This document shows, one piece after another, positions 18,638 through 27,881 of a stretch of 64,000 nucleotides of DNA. Below the pieces are notes generated by a model. That model was not told where the DNA came from, did no database searches, and saw only the letters and a program-made list of their open reading frames with translations. This DNA is from Seonamhaeicola algicola. GTDB lineage: Bacteria > Bacteroidota > Bacteroidia > Flavobacteriales > Flavobacteriaceae. Every line of letters begins with the position of its first letter. Position 1 is the first letter of the stretch. The stretch spans positions 327,864 through 391,863 of the forward strand of contig NZ_VOSC01000019.1 in the NCBI RefSeq assembly GCF_007997385.1. Direction: 5' to 3'. The position numbers were made by a program, and so were the translations under genes.

Positions 18638-21184
18638 ATGGATGATAATTTTTCACCAAGAGTAAAAGATGTAATTGCTTACAGCAAAGAAGAAGCATTG
18701 CGCTTAGGTCATGATTTTATTGGCACTGAGCATTTAATGCTAGGCCTTTTGCGAGATGGCAACGGTAAAGCTATTAGTATTTTAAACGCTTTAGATATAG
18801 ACTTAAACCATTTGAGACGTAAAGTTGAAATTTTAAGTCCGGCAAATCCAAATATTAGTATTGCTACTAACCAAAAAAAGAACTTGCATCTAACAAGACA
18901 GGCTGAACGCGCCTTAAAAACAACGTTTTTAGAAGCCAAATTGTTTCAAAGTACCTCTATAAATACAGCACATTTATTATTGTGTATTTTAAGAAACGAA
19001 AATGACCCCACTACCAAGCTTTTAAATAAGCTGAAAGTTGACTATGATAATGTTAAAGAACAATTTAAATTTATGATTACAAACGATAATGATTATATAG
19101 AACCGAAAGCTGAATCTTTTCAAGATGATAGCTCAACCCCTGAAGATGATGCTTCAAAAGATATTTTTAATACACCATCTAGCAAAACCAATAAAAAATC
19201 TAAAACACCCGTTTTAGATAATTTTGGGCGCGATTTAACTGCTCTAGCCGAAGAAGGCAAACTAGATCCCGTTGTTGGACGCGAAAAAGAAATACAACGT
19301 GTGTCTCAAATTTTAAGCAGACGAAAGAAAAACAACCCACTTTTAATAGGTGAACCAGGTGTTGGTAAAAGTGCCATTGCCGAAGGTTTAGCGCTTAGAA
19401 TTGTAAAGCGTAAAGTTTCTAGAATACTGTTTAACAAACGTGTTGTAACGCTAGATTTAGCCAGCTTAGTTGCCGGTACTAAATACCGCGGACAGTTTGA
19501 AGAACGTATGAAAGCCGTAATGAATGAGCTTGAAAAGAATGATGATGTCATCCTTTTTATTGATGAAATCCACACCATTGTTGGTGCAGGTGGCGCTACC
19601 GGTAGTTTAGATGCTTCAAACATGTTTAAGCCAGCTTTAGCCCGTGGTGAAATTCAATGTATTGGTGCCACAACGTTAGATGAATACAGACAATATATTG
19701 AAAAAGATGGCGCTTTAGAGCGTCGTTTCCAAAAAGTAATTGTTGAGCCAACAAGTGTTGAAGAAACTATTGAAATTTTAAACAATATTAAGGCTAAATA
19801 TGAAGACCATCATAACGTTGATTACACACCCGAAGCTATTGAAGCTTGTGTGAAATTAACTAACAGATACATGACTGAGCGCTTTTTACCAGACAAAGCT
19901 ATTGATGCTTTAGATGAAGCAGGCTCGCGTGTACATATCACAAATATTGATGTGCCTAAACAAATTATTGAACTTGAAAAACAACTGGAAGACATTAAAG
20001 AAACCAAAAATGCAGTTGTAAGAAAGCAAAAATATGAAGAGGCTGCTAAACTTAGAGATGATGAAAAACGCTTAGAAAAAGAATTAGCCATAGCCCAAGA
20101 AAAATGGGAAGAAGACACCAAACAACATAGAGAAATTGTAACTGAAGATAATGTAGCTGATGTTATTTCTATGATGACAGGTGTTCCTGTAAACCGCATT
20201 GCTCAAACCGAAATTAATAAATTGGCAGAGTTACCAAACTTAATTAAAGGTAAAGTAATTGGTCAAGATGAAGCGGTAAGCAAAGTTGTTAAAGCTATAC
20301 AGCGTAACCGTGCTGGTTTAAAAGACCCTAACAAACCAATTGGTTCGTTCATTTTCTTAGGGCAAACTGGTGTTGGTAAAACGCAATTAGCTAAAATACT
20401 TTCAAAAGAATTATTTGATAGTGAAGATGCCCTTGTTAGAATTGATATGAGTGAATACATGGAAAAATTTGCCATTTCAAGATTAATTGGTGCACCTCCA
20501 GGATATGTTGGTTATGAAGAAGGCGGACAGTTAACTGAAAAAGTACGCCGTAAACCATACGCTGTTATTCTATTAGATGAAATTGAAAAAGCACACCCTG
20601 ACGTATTTAACATGCTTTTACAAGTGCTTGATGACGGTTATTTAACTGATAGTTTAGGTAGAAAAATTGATTTTAGAAATACCATTATCATAATGACATC
20701 AAACATTGGAGCCAGAAGACTTAAAGATTTTGGTACAGGTGTTGGTTTTGGTACATCGGCACAAAAAGCACAAGAAGATGCCAATGCCAGAAGCGTTATT
20801 GAAAATGCTTTGAAAAAATCATTTGCACCAGAGTTTTTAAATAGAATTGATGATGTTATTGTTTTCAACCCGCTTGAAAAAGAAGACATCAACAAGATTA
20901 TAGATATTGAGTTAGAAAAACTTTTAGCTAGAATTAAAAATCTTGGTTACATTTTACAATTAACTAATGAAGCTAAAGATTATATTGCCGAAAAAGGTTT
21001 TGATAAACAATACGGAGCAAGACCTTTAAAACGTGCTATTCAAAAATACATTGAAGATGCTTTAGCTGAAGAAATTGTATCAACCAATGTACAAGAAGGT
21101 GATAAAATAACTATTGATTTAGATAGTGATTCTAATGAATTAAAAATTTCAGTTGAAAAAGCTGAAGAATCTGCAGAGTCATAA
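18638..21184 (+). CDS. clpC: ClpC-type AAA+ protease ATPase
   Basis: An 848-residue Hsp100 unfoldase that feeds substrates to ClpP. It has an N-terminal Clp_N repeat domain (about residues 1-145), a first AAA+ module with Walker A GEPGVGKS, a UVR-like middle region (about 425-465, KQKYEEAAKLRDDEKRLEKE), a second AAA+ module with GQTGVGKT, and a D2-small domain. The UVR segment marks ClpC rather than ClpB. I place the start at the ATG at 18638, which gives the family start MDDNFSPRVKDVI and has an AAAGGAA site eight bases upstream. A longer in-frame start at 18587 would add 17 residues that are not conserved in the family. Confidence 0.95.
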   Translation: MDDNFSPRVKDVIAYSKEEALRLGHDFIGTEHLMLGLLRDGNGKAISILNALDIDLNHLRRKVEILSPANPNISIATNQKKNLHLTRQAERALKTTFLEAKLFQSTSINTAHLLLCILRNENDPTTKLLNKLKVDYDNVKEQFKFMITNDNDYIEPKAESFQDDSSTPEDDASKDIFNTPSSKTNKKSKTPVLDNFGRDLTALAEEGKLDPVVGREKEIQRVSQILSRRKKNNPLLIGEPGVGKSAIAEGLALRIVKRKVSRILFNKRVVTLDLASLVAGTKYRGQFEERMKAVMNELEKNDDVILFIDEIHTIVGAGGATGSLDASNMFKPALARGEIQCIGATTLDEYRQYIEKDGALERRFQKVIVEPTSVEETIEILNNIKAKYEDHHNVDYTPEAIEACVKLTNRYMTERFLPDKAIDALDEAGSRVHITNIDVPKQIIELEKQLEDIKETKNAVVRKQKYEEAAKLRDDEKRLEKELAIAQEKWEEDTKQHREIVTEDNVADVISMMTGVPVNRIAQTEINKLAELPNLIKGKVIGQDEAVSKVVKAIQRNRAGLKDPNKPIGSFIFLGQTGVGKTQLAKILSKELFDSEDALVRIDMSEYMEKFAISRLIGAPPGYVGYEEGGQLTEKVRRKPYAVILLDEIEKAHPDVFNMLLQVLDDGYLTDSLGRKIDFRNTIIIMTSNIGARRLKDFGTGVGFGTSAQKAQEDANARSVIENALKKSFAPEFLNRIDDVIVFNPLEKEDINKIIDIELEKLLARIKNLGYILQLTNEAKDYIAEKGFDKQYGARPLKRAIQKYIEDALAEEIVSTNVQEGDKITIDLDSDSNELKISVEKAEESAES

Positions 21185-21206
21185 ACATAAATAAAATAAC
21201 TCACAC

Positions 21207-21241
21207 AAAAAGAGCTAACTATTTAAGTTAGCTCTTTTTTT
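21207..21241 (+). terminator. Terminator between clpC and the Lrp gene
   Basis: A 14-bp stem, AAAAAGAGCTAACT at 21207-21220 against AGTTAGCTCTTTTT at 21226-21239, with a loop of five bases and T tract. The flanking A and T runs let it stop transcription from both convergent genes. Confidence 0.88.
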
Positions 21242-21247
21242 ATTCTA

Positions 21248-21724
21248 TTAAATTGGCACAGCATAATCATGCTTTATCTCACCCATTACAAAGGTACTAT
21301 GTGCACTACCTATATTTTTTATGCTGCCTAGGTGGTCTAAAACAAAATTTTGATACTCCTTCATATCATACACCATAATTTTTAATAAAAAATCATAATC
21401 ACCAGAAATATTATAACACTCTACAACTTCTTTTAGCGCCATTATATCTTTAACAAATTGGCGCCCTATGGTGCGTGTATGTTCTTTTAAAGTAACATTA
21501 CAAAATACAACTAAGCCTTTATTTAATTTCTCTGCGTTTAAAATAGCAGCGTACTTTTTTATAAATCCGTTTTTTTCTAATTTCTTAACACGTTCAAAAA
21601 CCGGGGTTGCAGATAAGTTTACTTTAGCACCAAGCTCTTTAACGGTTAAATTTGAGTTGTGTTGTAACAATCTTAAAAGTCTTAAATCAATATCGTCAAG
21701 TCGTGGTGTAGAATTATTTTCCAT
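21248..21724 (-). CDS. Lrp/AsnC-family regulator, probable local regulator of metE
   Basis: A 158-residue regulator from the start chosen here (MENNSTPRLDDID); a frame extension to 21745 adds seven unlikely residues. An N-terminal winged helix-turn-helix (about residues 8-60, LRLLRLLQHNSNLTVKELGA and LSATPVFERVKKLE) precedes a RAM/AsnC effector domain (about 70-150, YDFLLKIMVYDMKEYQNFV). Such proteins form octamers and bind amino acids. It is divergent from metE across 145 bases, and the gap carries a palindrome and a repeated half-site, so methionine-linked control of metE plus autoregulation is a reasonable inference. Confidence 0.88.
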   Translation of the reverse strand: MENNSTPRLDDIDLRLLRLLQHNSNLTVKELGAKVNLSATPVFERVKKLEKNGFIKKYAAILNAEKLNKGLVVFCNVTLKEHTRTIGRQFVKDIMALKEVVECYNISGDYDFLLKIMVYDMKEYQNFVLDHLGSIKNIGSAHSTFVMGEIKHDYAVPI

Positions 21725-21748
21725 AGAAATACTTTTAAATAACAAATA

Positions 21749-21765
21749 AAAGAATTTTATTCTTT
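21749..21765. promoter_or_regulatory. Candidate Lrp operator in the lrp-metE gap
   Basis: AAAGAAT at 21749-21755 and its exact reverse complement ATTCTTT at 21759-21765 form a 7-3-7 palindrome. The half-site TTTTATTCT (21755-21763) recurs at 21818-21826, inside the spacer of the metE promoter. Spacing and AT-rich dyad symmetry fit Lrp-family boxes. This is an inference from position and symmetry only. Confidence 0.4.
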
Positions 21766-21833
21766 AATAAAAACATTAAAAAGTTATTTAACCCAATATT
21801 ACAGAGTTATTATTTGTTTTTATTCTAAAAATA

Positions 21834-21841
21834 TAATTTTG
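21834..21841 (+). promoter_or_regulatory. metE promoter, -7 element
   Basis: TAATTTTG is an exact -7 match. A TTTG at 21813-21816 lies 17 bases upstream and can serve as the -33 element, making this one of the best-formed promoters in the window. The predicted leader is only about 20 bases, too short for a riboswitch, so control is more likely by a protein. Confidence 0.55.
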
Positions 21842-21869
21842 AACAGTAATAAAAACCATTTAAAACACC

Positions 21870-24173
21870 ATGAAAACTACTATTTTAGGCTACCCAAGAA
21901 TTGGCAAAACCAGAGAACTTAAAAAAGCTTGTGAGCAATATTGGGCGGGTAAAACTACCGAAACAGACTTAATAAATACTGCTTCAAACATTAAAAAAGA
22001 TAATTGGTTAAACCAACAACAAATTGGTATAGACAGCATACCATCAAACGATTTCTCTTTTTATGACCAAGTTTTAGATACCTGCCTAACTTTGGGTTGC
22101 ATACCTGAGAGATTTAAAAAAATAAACCACAATAATTTACTAAATTTATATTTTGCAATGGCCCGCGGATTGCAAAATGACCACATTGATGTTACTGCCA
22201 TGGAAATGACAAAGTGGTTTGATACTAACTACCATTATATAGTTCCTGAATTTGAAAAAAACCAGAGCTTTAGCTTTTTCTCAAAAAAAATAATTGATGA
22301 ATATAAAGAAGCGCTTAGCCATGGCGTAAAAACTAAACCCGTAATTATCGCCCCTGTAACTTTTTTACTTTTAGGAAAAGAAAAAGAAACTGGTTTTGAT
22401 AAACTAGACTTGCTTGAAAATTTACTTCCCGTATATTTTGAAATTTTAGATGAATTATCAAAACTAGGAGTTGAATACATACAATTTGATGAACCTTGCT
22501 TAGCTTTAGATATAACCACAAAGGCACAAGATGCTATTACATACACCTACAAAGCTATCAGCGAAAAATTTCCGCATTTAAAAATATTTTTAGCTAATTA
22601 TTTTGATTGTTACGGCAATAATTTAAATCTAGCTTTAAACTTACCTGTACATACTTTACATTTAGATTTGGTGCGTTGCTCACTTCAAATTGATGATATT
22701 TTACATACTGAAAATTTCAACCCAAAAACCCATATATCATTAGGCTTAGTTGATGGTAGAAATATTTGGATAAACAATTTTGAAGATTCATTAAAAATTA
22801 TTGATAAAATAACAACTAAAATACCAGCTGATAAATTATGGATTGCAACATCATGCTCTCTATTACACGTACCGTATGATTTAAATTCAGAAAAAAACAT
22901 ACAACCAGATATAAAACAATGGCTTGCCTTTGCACAACAAAAACTAGAAGAAGTTGTAGCTATAAAACATTTAGCAAGTGCTGATAATAATGATTTTGTT
23001 TATTTATTTGAAGAAAACAAACTGGCAAATATTAACAAATCAAAATCTAAAATTATACACAATTCAAACGTAAAAAACCGTGTAAATAATCTATCTGCTT
23101 CTTACAGCGAAAGAAACAGTACTTTTAAAATTAGACAAGCAAAACAAAAACACAGTTTAAAATTGCCCCTTTTTCCAACAACAACTATTGGTTCTTTTCC
23201 ACAAACAAAAGAGGTTAGAAATTGGCGATTACAACACAAAAAAGGACAACTTTCAACAGAAAATTATAATAAAAATATTGCCGAAGAAATTGAAAAATCT
23301 ATACGCTTTCAAGAACATATTGGTTTAGATGTTTTAGTTCACGGTGAGTTTGAACGTAATGATATGGTTGAATATTTTGGCGAACGTTTAAACGGTTTTG
23401 TATTTAGTGATTTTGGTTGGGTACAAAGTTATGGCTCTAGATGTGTTAAGCCGCCTATTTTATTTGGCGATGTATCTAGAAAAGAACCACTAACAGTTGC
23501 TTGGTCTACTTACGCACAATCTTTAACACCATTACCGGTAAAAGGCATGTTAACAGGCCCTGTAACTATTTTACAATGGTCTTTTGTTAGAAATGATCAA
23601 CCCCGTGCAACAACCTGTAATCAAATAGCTTTAGCAATTAGAGATGAAGTAGCCGATTTAGAAGCGAACGGTATTAAAATTATTCAAATTGACGAACCTG
23701 CAATTAGAGAAGGTTTACCTTTAAGAAAAAACGAATGGCAACATTATCTTAATTGGGCTATAAATGCTTTTAAAATTTCGGCAAGTGTAGCAAAAGATGA
23801 AACCCAAATACATACTCACATGTGCTACTCTGAATTTAATGATATTATTGAAGATATTGCTAAAATGGATGCCGATGTGATAACTATTGAAACCTCGCGC
23901 TCTGAAATGGAATTATTAGACGCTTTTGTTAATTTTAAATACCCCAATGAAATTGGCCCTGGTGTGTATGATATACATTCACCTAGAGTACCTACGGTAA
24001 CCGAAATTGAAATACTGCTAAATAAAGCTAAAGAAGTTTTACCAAAAGAACATATATGGGTAAACCCAGACTGCGGCTTAAAAACCCGCCATTGGCTCGA
24101 AACTAAAACCGCCCTAAAAAACTTAGTTTTTGTTGCCAAAAAACTTAGAGAAGAAGCATTGCAACTTGCTTAA
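21870..24173 (+). CDS. metE: Cobalamin-independent methionine synthase
   Basis: A 767-residue MetE, which moves a methyl group from methyl-tetrahydrofolate polyglutamate to homocysteine without B12. The N-terminal half starts TTILGYPRIGKTRELKKA. The C-terminal catalytic barrel (from about residue 430, LPLFPTTTIGSFPQT) has the zinc ligands His and Cys in IHTHMCYSEF and a Cys in NPDCGLKTR. Full length, cytoplasmic. It is divergent from an Lrp-type gene and followed by a strong bidirectional terminator. Confidence 0.97.
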   Translation: MKTTILGYPRIGKTRELKKACEQYWAGKTTETDLINTASNIKKDNWLNQQQIGIDSIPSNDFSFYDQVLDTCLTLGCIPERFKKINHNNLLNLYFAMARGLQNDHIDVTAMEMTKWFDTNYHYIVPEFEKNQSFSFFSKKIIDEYKEALSHGVKTKPVIIAPVTFLLLGKEKETGFDKLDLLENLLPVYFEILDELSKLGVEYIQFDEPCLALDITTKAQDAITYTYKAISEKFPHLKIFLANYFDCYGNNLNLALNLPVHTLHLDLVRCSLQIDDILHTENFNPKTHISLGLVDGRNIWINNFEDSLKIIDKITTKIPADKLWIATSCSLLHVPYDLNSEKNIQPDIKQWLAFAQQKLEEVVAIKHLASADNNDFVYLFEENKLANINKSKSKIIHNSNVKNRVNNLSASYSERNSTFKIRQAKQKHSLKLPLFPTTTIGSFPQTKEVRNWRLQHKKGQLSTENYNKNIAEEIEKSIRFQEHIGLDVLVHGEFERNDMVEYFGERLNGFVFSDFGWVQSYGSRCVKPPILFGDVSRKEPLTVAWSTYAQSLTPLPVKGMLTGPVTILQWSFVRNDQPRATTCNQIALAIRDEVADLEANGIKIIQIDEPAIREGLPLRKNEWQHYLNWAINAFKISASVAKDETQIHTHMCYSEFNDIIEDIAKMDADVITIETSRSEMELLDAFVNFKYPNEIGPGVYDIHSPRVPTVTEIEILLNKAKEVLPKEHIWVNPDCGLKTRHWLETKTALKNLVFVAKKLREEALQLA

Positions 24174-24190
24174 TTTTTTTTAAACTTAAA

Positions 24191-24227
24191 AAGCATTTAT
24201 GTTACAAAACATAAATGCTTACTTTTT
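24191..24227 (+). terminator. Bidirectional terminator metE / UMF1 transporter
   Basis: A 13-bp perfect stem, AAGCATTTATGTT at 24191-24203 against AACATAAATGCTT at 24208-24220, with a four-base loop and a T-rich tail on each strand. It sits between two convergent genes. Confidence 0.8.
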
Positions 24228-24232
24228 TAAAA

Positions 24233-25522
24233 TTAAGCCTTTTCGGGTACTTTAAATAATAGTACAATACCTAGTAAAAAGAACACGAATAGAAACAAAA
24301 TAGCTGAACGCATACTTGCTATTTGATCTACAACTGCAAAAATTGTCATACCTATTACTATGCCTATTTTTTCGGCAACGTCATAAAAGCTAAAATACGA
24401 TGTTGTATCATCAGTTTCTGGCAAAAACTTTGAATACGTAGATCTTGCTAAAGATTGTACACCACCCATTACAAAGCCAACTATTACAGCTGCAATATAA
24501 AATTGCACAGGCATTTTCATAAAAAATGCATAAAAGCAAAGTGCCATCCAAATTACATTTATTGCAATAAGTGTTTTTATGTTTCCGTATTTTATAGACA
24601 TTCTAGATGTAAGTACAGCACCACCAACAGCCACTAATTGTATAACCAAAATACTTACTATTAAACCTTGAGTTTTTTCATCGTTATTAGCCCAAGCTAT
24701 TTCTTTTTCACCAAAGTAAACAGCCATTAGCATTATGGTTTGTACAGCCATACTAAATACAAAAAAAGCATTTAAGTAACGTTTTAACCTTTTATTAGTT
24801 TTTAATTGCTGCCATACTATTTTTAATTCTCTAAAACCATTAAAAACTACATGCTTAGTTACTTTATGGCCTTTTGAGCTTCCTTTTGGTAAATAATAAA
24901 AAGTGTATTGGCTAAACAAAATCCACCAAAGCCCTACAGTTACAAATGAGTATTTCATCATTTGCATTTTTGCAGCACCATCTGTTTGGCTCATAACCAT
25001 GGCTAAATTCACAATAAGTAAAATAACACTACCAATATAGCCCCATGAAAAACCTTTAGCACTTATACTATCTTGCTGTTCAGGGAAAGCAATATCGGGC
25101 AGGTATGAGTTATAAAACACCAAACTACCCCAGTAGCCCAATAACCCCATAAAATAAAAAAGTACACTTGTGTGTATATAACTTAAATTGAAAAAATATA
25201 AACCAATACACCCTAAACCACCCATGTAGCAGAAAAATTTCATAAAATTCTTTTTATTACCAACATAATCTGCAATACCCGATAAAATAGGAGATAAACA
25301 TGCTACAACTAAAAATGTAAATGCTGTTACAATAGATATTAAAACGGTTTGTTTCATTTCAAAACCAAAAGCATTTACTAATTGGTTTTTGTCTTCAAAT
25401 AAGCTAGAGTAAAATATTGGGAATATTGACGAAGCTATTGTAAGGGTATAAACCGAGTTTGCCCAATCATAAAACGCCCAAGCATTTAGCAATTTTTTAC
25501 TTCCTTTTTTTAGTGTAGCCAT
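24233..25522 (-). CDS. MFS transporter, UMF1 (Atg22-like) family
   Basis: A 429-residue membrane protein with about 12 hydrophobic segments. The N-terminal signature NAWAFYDWANSVYTLTIASS (about residues 13-32) and DIAFPEQQDSISAKGFSWGY (about 148-167) identify the UMF1/Atg22-like branch of the major facilitator superfamily. Fungal Atg22 exports amino acids from the vacuole; bacterial substrates are unknown. It lies after the M48 gene on the same strand but a strong terminator separates them. Confidence 0.85.
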   Translation of the reverse strand: MATLKKGSKKLLNAWAFYDWANSVYTLTIASSIFPIFYSSLFEDKNQLVNAFGFEMKQTVLISIVTAFTFLVVACLSPILSGIADYVGNKKNFMKFFCYMGGLGCIGLYFFNLSYIHTSVLFYFMGLLGYWGSLVFYNSYLPDIAFPEQQDSISAKGFSWGYIGSVILLIVNLAMVMSQTDGAAKMQMMKYSFVTVGLWWILFSQYTFYYLPKGSSKGHKVTKHVVFNGFRELKIVWQQLKTNKRLKRYLNAFFVFSMAVQTIMLMAVYFGEKEIAWANNDEKTQGLIVSILVIQLVAVGGAVLTSRMSIKYGNIKTLIAINVIWMALCFYAFFMKMPVQFYIAAVIVGFVMGGVQSLARSTYSKFLPETDDTTSYFSFYDVAEKIGIVIGMTIFAVVDQIASMRSAILFLFVFFLLGIVLLFKVPEKA

Positions 25523-25523
25523 A

Positions 25524-25553
25524 ATAAAAAAGCTGCTCTTTATTGAGCAGCTT
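25524..25553 (-). terminator. Terminator after the M48 peptidase gene
   Basis: A 9-bp stem, AAGCTGCTC at 25530-25538 against GAGCAGCTT at 25545-25553, followed on the minus strand by a T run at 25529-25524. It ends the M48 transcript just two bases before the UMF1 start codon, so the run-out overlaps the UMF1 leader. Confidence 0.8.
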
Positions 25554-25679
25554 CTAAAGTATAAAAATATTTTTATTGAAACCCAATTTAGAGACGCTTT
25601 TAAAGAATACTCAAAAAATTGTTTTCAAAAATAAACCCGATGTACTAAAGGTTTTATATAGTGTGTAATATTTTAATAA

Positions 25680-26498
25680 CTATTTTCTAAAAGAGGTAAC
25701 ACCAAACTTTGCAGCTTCAGCCTTAGCTTTTGGCGCTAAAGCTTTTAAATTAGCTATACGCGAATCATTAGACGGGTGTGTACTTAACATTTCAGGTGGT
25801 GCTTGTCCGCCGCTATTAGCTTTCATACGTTCCCATAACAATGAGGCTTCATCAGGTGTATAGCCAGCAATAGCCATTAAATAAATACCAATTTTATCGG
25901 CTTCCGTTTCATGGCTTCTGCTAAATGGTAGCATAACACCAACTTGAGAACCAACACCGTAATATTGGTTAAACGCATTTCTAGATTTTTCATCCTTTAT
26001 GGCAATGTTTCCGGCAACAGCAAGTCCTGCTTGCAAGTAACCTGCACTCATACGTTGTTGCCCATGGTTTGCCAATGCATGAGCCACCTCGTGCCCCATA
26101 ATTGCTGCAACACCTGCTTCATTTTGCGCTATTGGTAAAATACCCGTGTAAAAAACAATTTTACCTCCAGGCATACACCAAGCATTTACAGTTTTATCAT
26201 CTACTAAATTATATTCCCATTTATAATCATTTAAATAGCCTTGATGCCCATTGGCGTTTAACCAACGCTCTGCGGCTACAGCTATTTTTTGGCCAACACG
26301 CTTAATCATTTCGGCATCTTTTGTACCTGTAATTACCTTGTTTTCTGTTAAAAACTGATCATATTGTGCAAAAGCCGTTGGAAACAACTGTGAGTTTGGT
26401 ACCAAAGCCAATGTTTTTTTTCCTGTAAATGGGTTGTGGGCACATGCTGTAACAATGGCTGCAACACCCAATAATGCTATTACGTTTTTTAGTTTCAT
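25680..26498 (-). CDS. M48-family metallopeptidase lipoprotein
   Basis: A 272-residue zinc peptidase. The signal ends in a lipobox VTAC (Cys at about residue 19), so it is a lipoprotein. The zinc motif HEVAH is at about residues 134-138 in MGHEVAHALANHGQ, and a third ligand Glu lies in SRSHETEADKIG. Relatives (LoiP, BepA) degrade misassembled outer-membrane proteins. The C-terminal PPEMLSTHPSNDSRI is typical. No TPR domain is attached, so it is of the short LoiP-like form. Confidence 0.9.
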   Translation of the reverse strand: MKLKNVIALLGVAAIVTACAHNPFTGKKTLALVPNSQLFPTAFAQYDQFLTENKVITGTKDAEMIKRVGQKIAVAAERWLNANGHQGYLNDYKWEYNLVDDKTVNAWCMPGGKIVFYTGILPIAQNEAGVAAIMGHEVAHALANHGQQRMSAGYLQAGLAVAGNIAIKDEKSRNAFNQYYGVGSQVGVMLPFSRSHETEADKIGIYLMAIAGYTPDEASLLWERMKANSGGQAPPEMLSTHPSNDSRIANLKALAPKAKAEAAKFGVTSFRK

Positions 26499-26657
26499 TT
26501 TAGTTATTTTATTTCATTATAAAAATACAAAAATTGTTGTGCTATATTTTTTAGACACTTACTTTTTTTGTTGGTCACAATAATTTATAAACGTTATATT
26601 TAATATACGTGTTATGAATTACTTTGGATACCGACTTACTTTAAAAAAGAATAAATT

Positions 26658-27137
26658 ATGAAGAACGCACTTGTTATATTTTGTTTTAGCTTTTTATTTA
26701 GCTGTAATGGACTTGCTCAAAAAAAAGAACAAAAAAAGGAAACATTTGAAATTACAAAAACTGATACCGAATGGAAAACACAATTAACTGAGCAAGAATA
26801 TTATGTTTTAAGAAAAGCAGGTACAGAACGTGCGTTTTCTAGTTCATTAAACAAAAACTACAAAGATGGTATATATGTTTGTAAAGCATGCGAAACACCT
26901 TTGTTTAAAAGTGAACACAAATACGATTCTGGTAGTGGTTGGCCTAGTTTTGATAGAGAAATTAAAGGTAATGTTGCTTTTTCTACAGATTATAAAATTG
27001 GTTACGCCCGCACCGAAGAACATTGTGCTACTTGCGGTGGCCATTTAGGGCATGTATTTAATGATGGCCCAAGAGAAACTACCGGAAAAAGACACTGTAT
27101 TAATGGTGTTGCGCTTAAATTTATACCTAAGGAATAA
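26658..27137 (+). CDS. msrB: Peptide-methionine (R)-S-oxide reductase, exported
   Basis: A 159-residue MsrB that repairs R-methionine sulfoxide. The domain (about residues 35-159) keeps both zinc pairs (CKACETP and CATCGGHLG) and the catalytic Cys in RHCINGVALKF. The N-terminus is a hydrophobic signal with FSC (Cys at about residue 16), so it is probably a periplasmic lipoprotein that protects envelope proteins. It lies alone between the divergent M48 gene and a broken DinB-like gene. Confidence 0.94.
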   Translation: MKNALVIFCFSFLFSCNGLAQKKEQKKETFEITKTDTEWKTQLTEQEYYVLRKAGTERAFSSSLNKNYKDGIYVCKACETPLFKSEHKYDSGSGWPSFDREIKGNVAFSTDYKIGYARTEEHCATCGGHLGHVFNDGPRETTGKRHCINGVALKFIPKE

Positions 27138-27206
27138 GTGTTTTTGAAATTTAACATTGGTTATTTATTAGTAACTTGTTGCTGCTAATTATGAATTTAT
27201 TTACCA

Positions 27207-27755
27207 ATGGAAAGTTACTTACCTAGTATTATAAAACAATTTGAATACTACAAAAGTTTAGGCAATAAAACCTTTGAGCAATTAACATTTAATGAATTAC
27301 AGCATGAATTTGCTGCTGATGCAAACCCTATTTCGGTTATAGTGAAGCACATGGTTGGTAATATGTTAAGCCGTTGGACTAATTTTTTAACTGAAGATGG
27401 TGAAAAAGAATGGCGTTATCGTGATACTGAGTTTGAAAACACTTACACCTCTAAAAAGGAATTAATTACTGAATGGAATAAAGGTTGGAATTGCTTATTC
27501 AATGCTGTTAAAGCGCTTAATGAAACTAATTTAGAACACAATTTATATTAGAATCAGGGGCATACGGTTACTGAAGCTATTAACCGTCAATTAGCACATT
27601 ACGCTTATCATGTTGGGCAAATTGTGCTTTTAGGTAAACTTATAAAAGGTGAAAATTGGCAGAGTTTATCTATACCCAAGGGCGCATCTAATATGTATAA
27701 TTTAGAAAAATTTAGTAAGAAAAAAACTAGACAACATTTTACTGATGATGTATGA
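27207..27755 (+). pseudogene. DinB-like (DUF1572) gene interrupted by an in-frame TAG
   Basis: The frame starts at 27207 (MESYLPSIIKQFEYYKSLGN) and is stopped by TAG at 27549-27551 after 114 residues. The same frame continues with NQGHTVTEAINRQLAHYAYH and on to TGA at 27753-27755, which together give about 182 codons, the size of DUF1572/DinB-fold proteins. Family members normally read something like YIRNQGH at this place, so the stop falls within a conserved stretch that carries a metal-binding His. The DinB fold is a four-helix bundle, often a thiol-dependent transferase. Either the gene is recently inactivated or this is a sequence error; both halves are otherwise well preserved. Confidence 0.78.
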
Positions 27756-27794
27756 AATACGTTTACTGATAAGCACCCGCAAGAAGGATTGAGG

Positions 27795-27862
27795 CATTTG
27801 TTGGAGCTCTCCCGGTTACGGGAAGCGACTGCCGAAAGCCTGTTTGCCCTTAGGCAACTTGC
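27795..27862. repeat. GC-rich palindromic element, REP-like candidate
   Basis: A short stretch of about 55% GC in a low-GC background, between the broken DinB-like gene and the 3' end of ndh. It holds two tight hairpins with GTTA/CTTA loops: TCCCG-GTTA-CGGGA (27810-27823) and TTGCC-CTTA-GGCAA (27844-27857), separated by AAGCGACTGCCGAAAGCC. It codes for nothing I can support. Size, composition and symmetry suggest a dispersed intergenic repeat; only one copy is in this window, so that is inference. Confidence 0.45.
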
Positions 27863-27881
27863 CATAATTGTTACAAAAATG

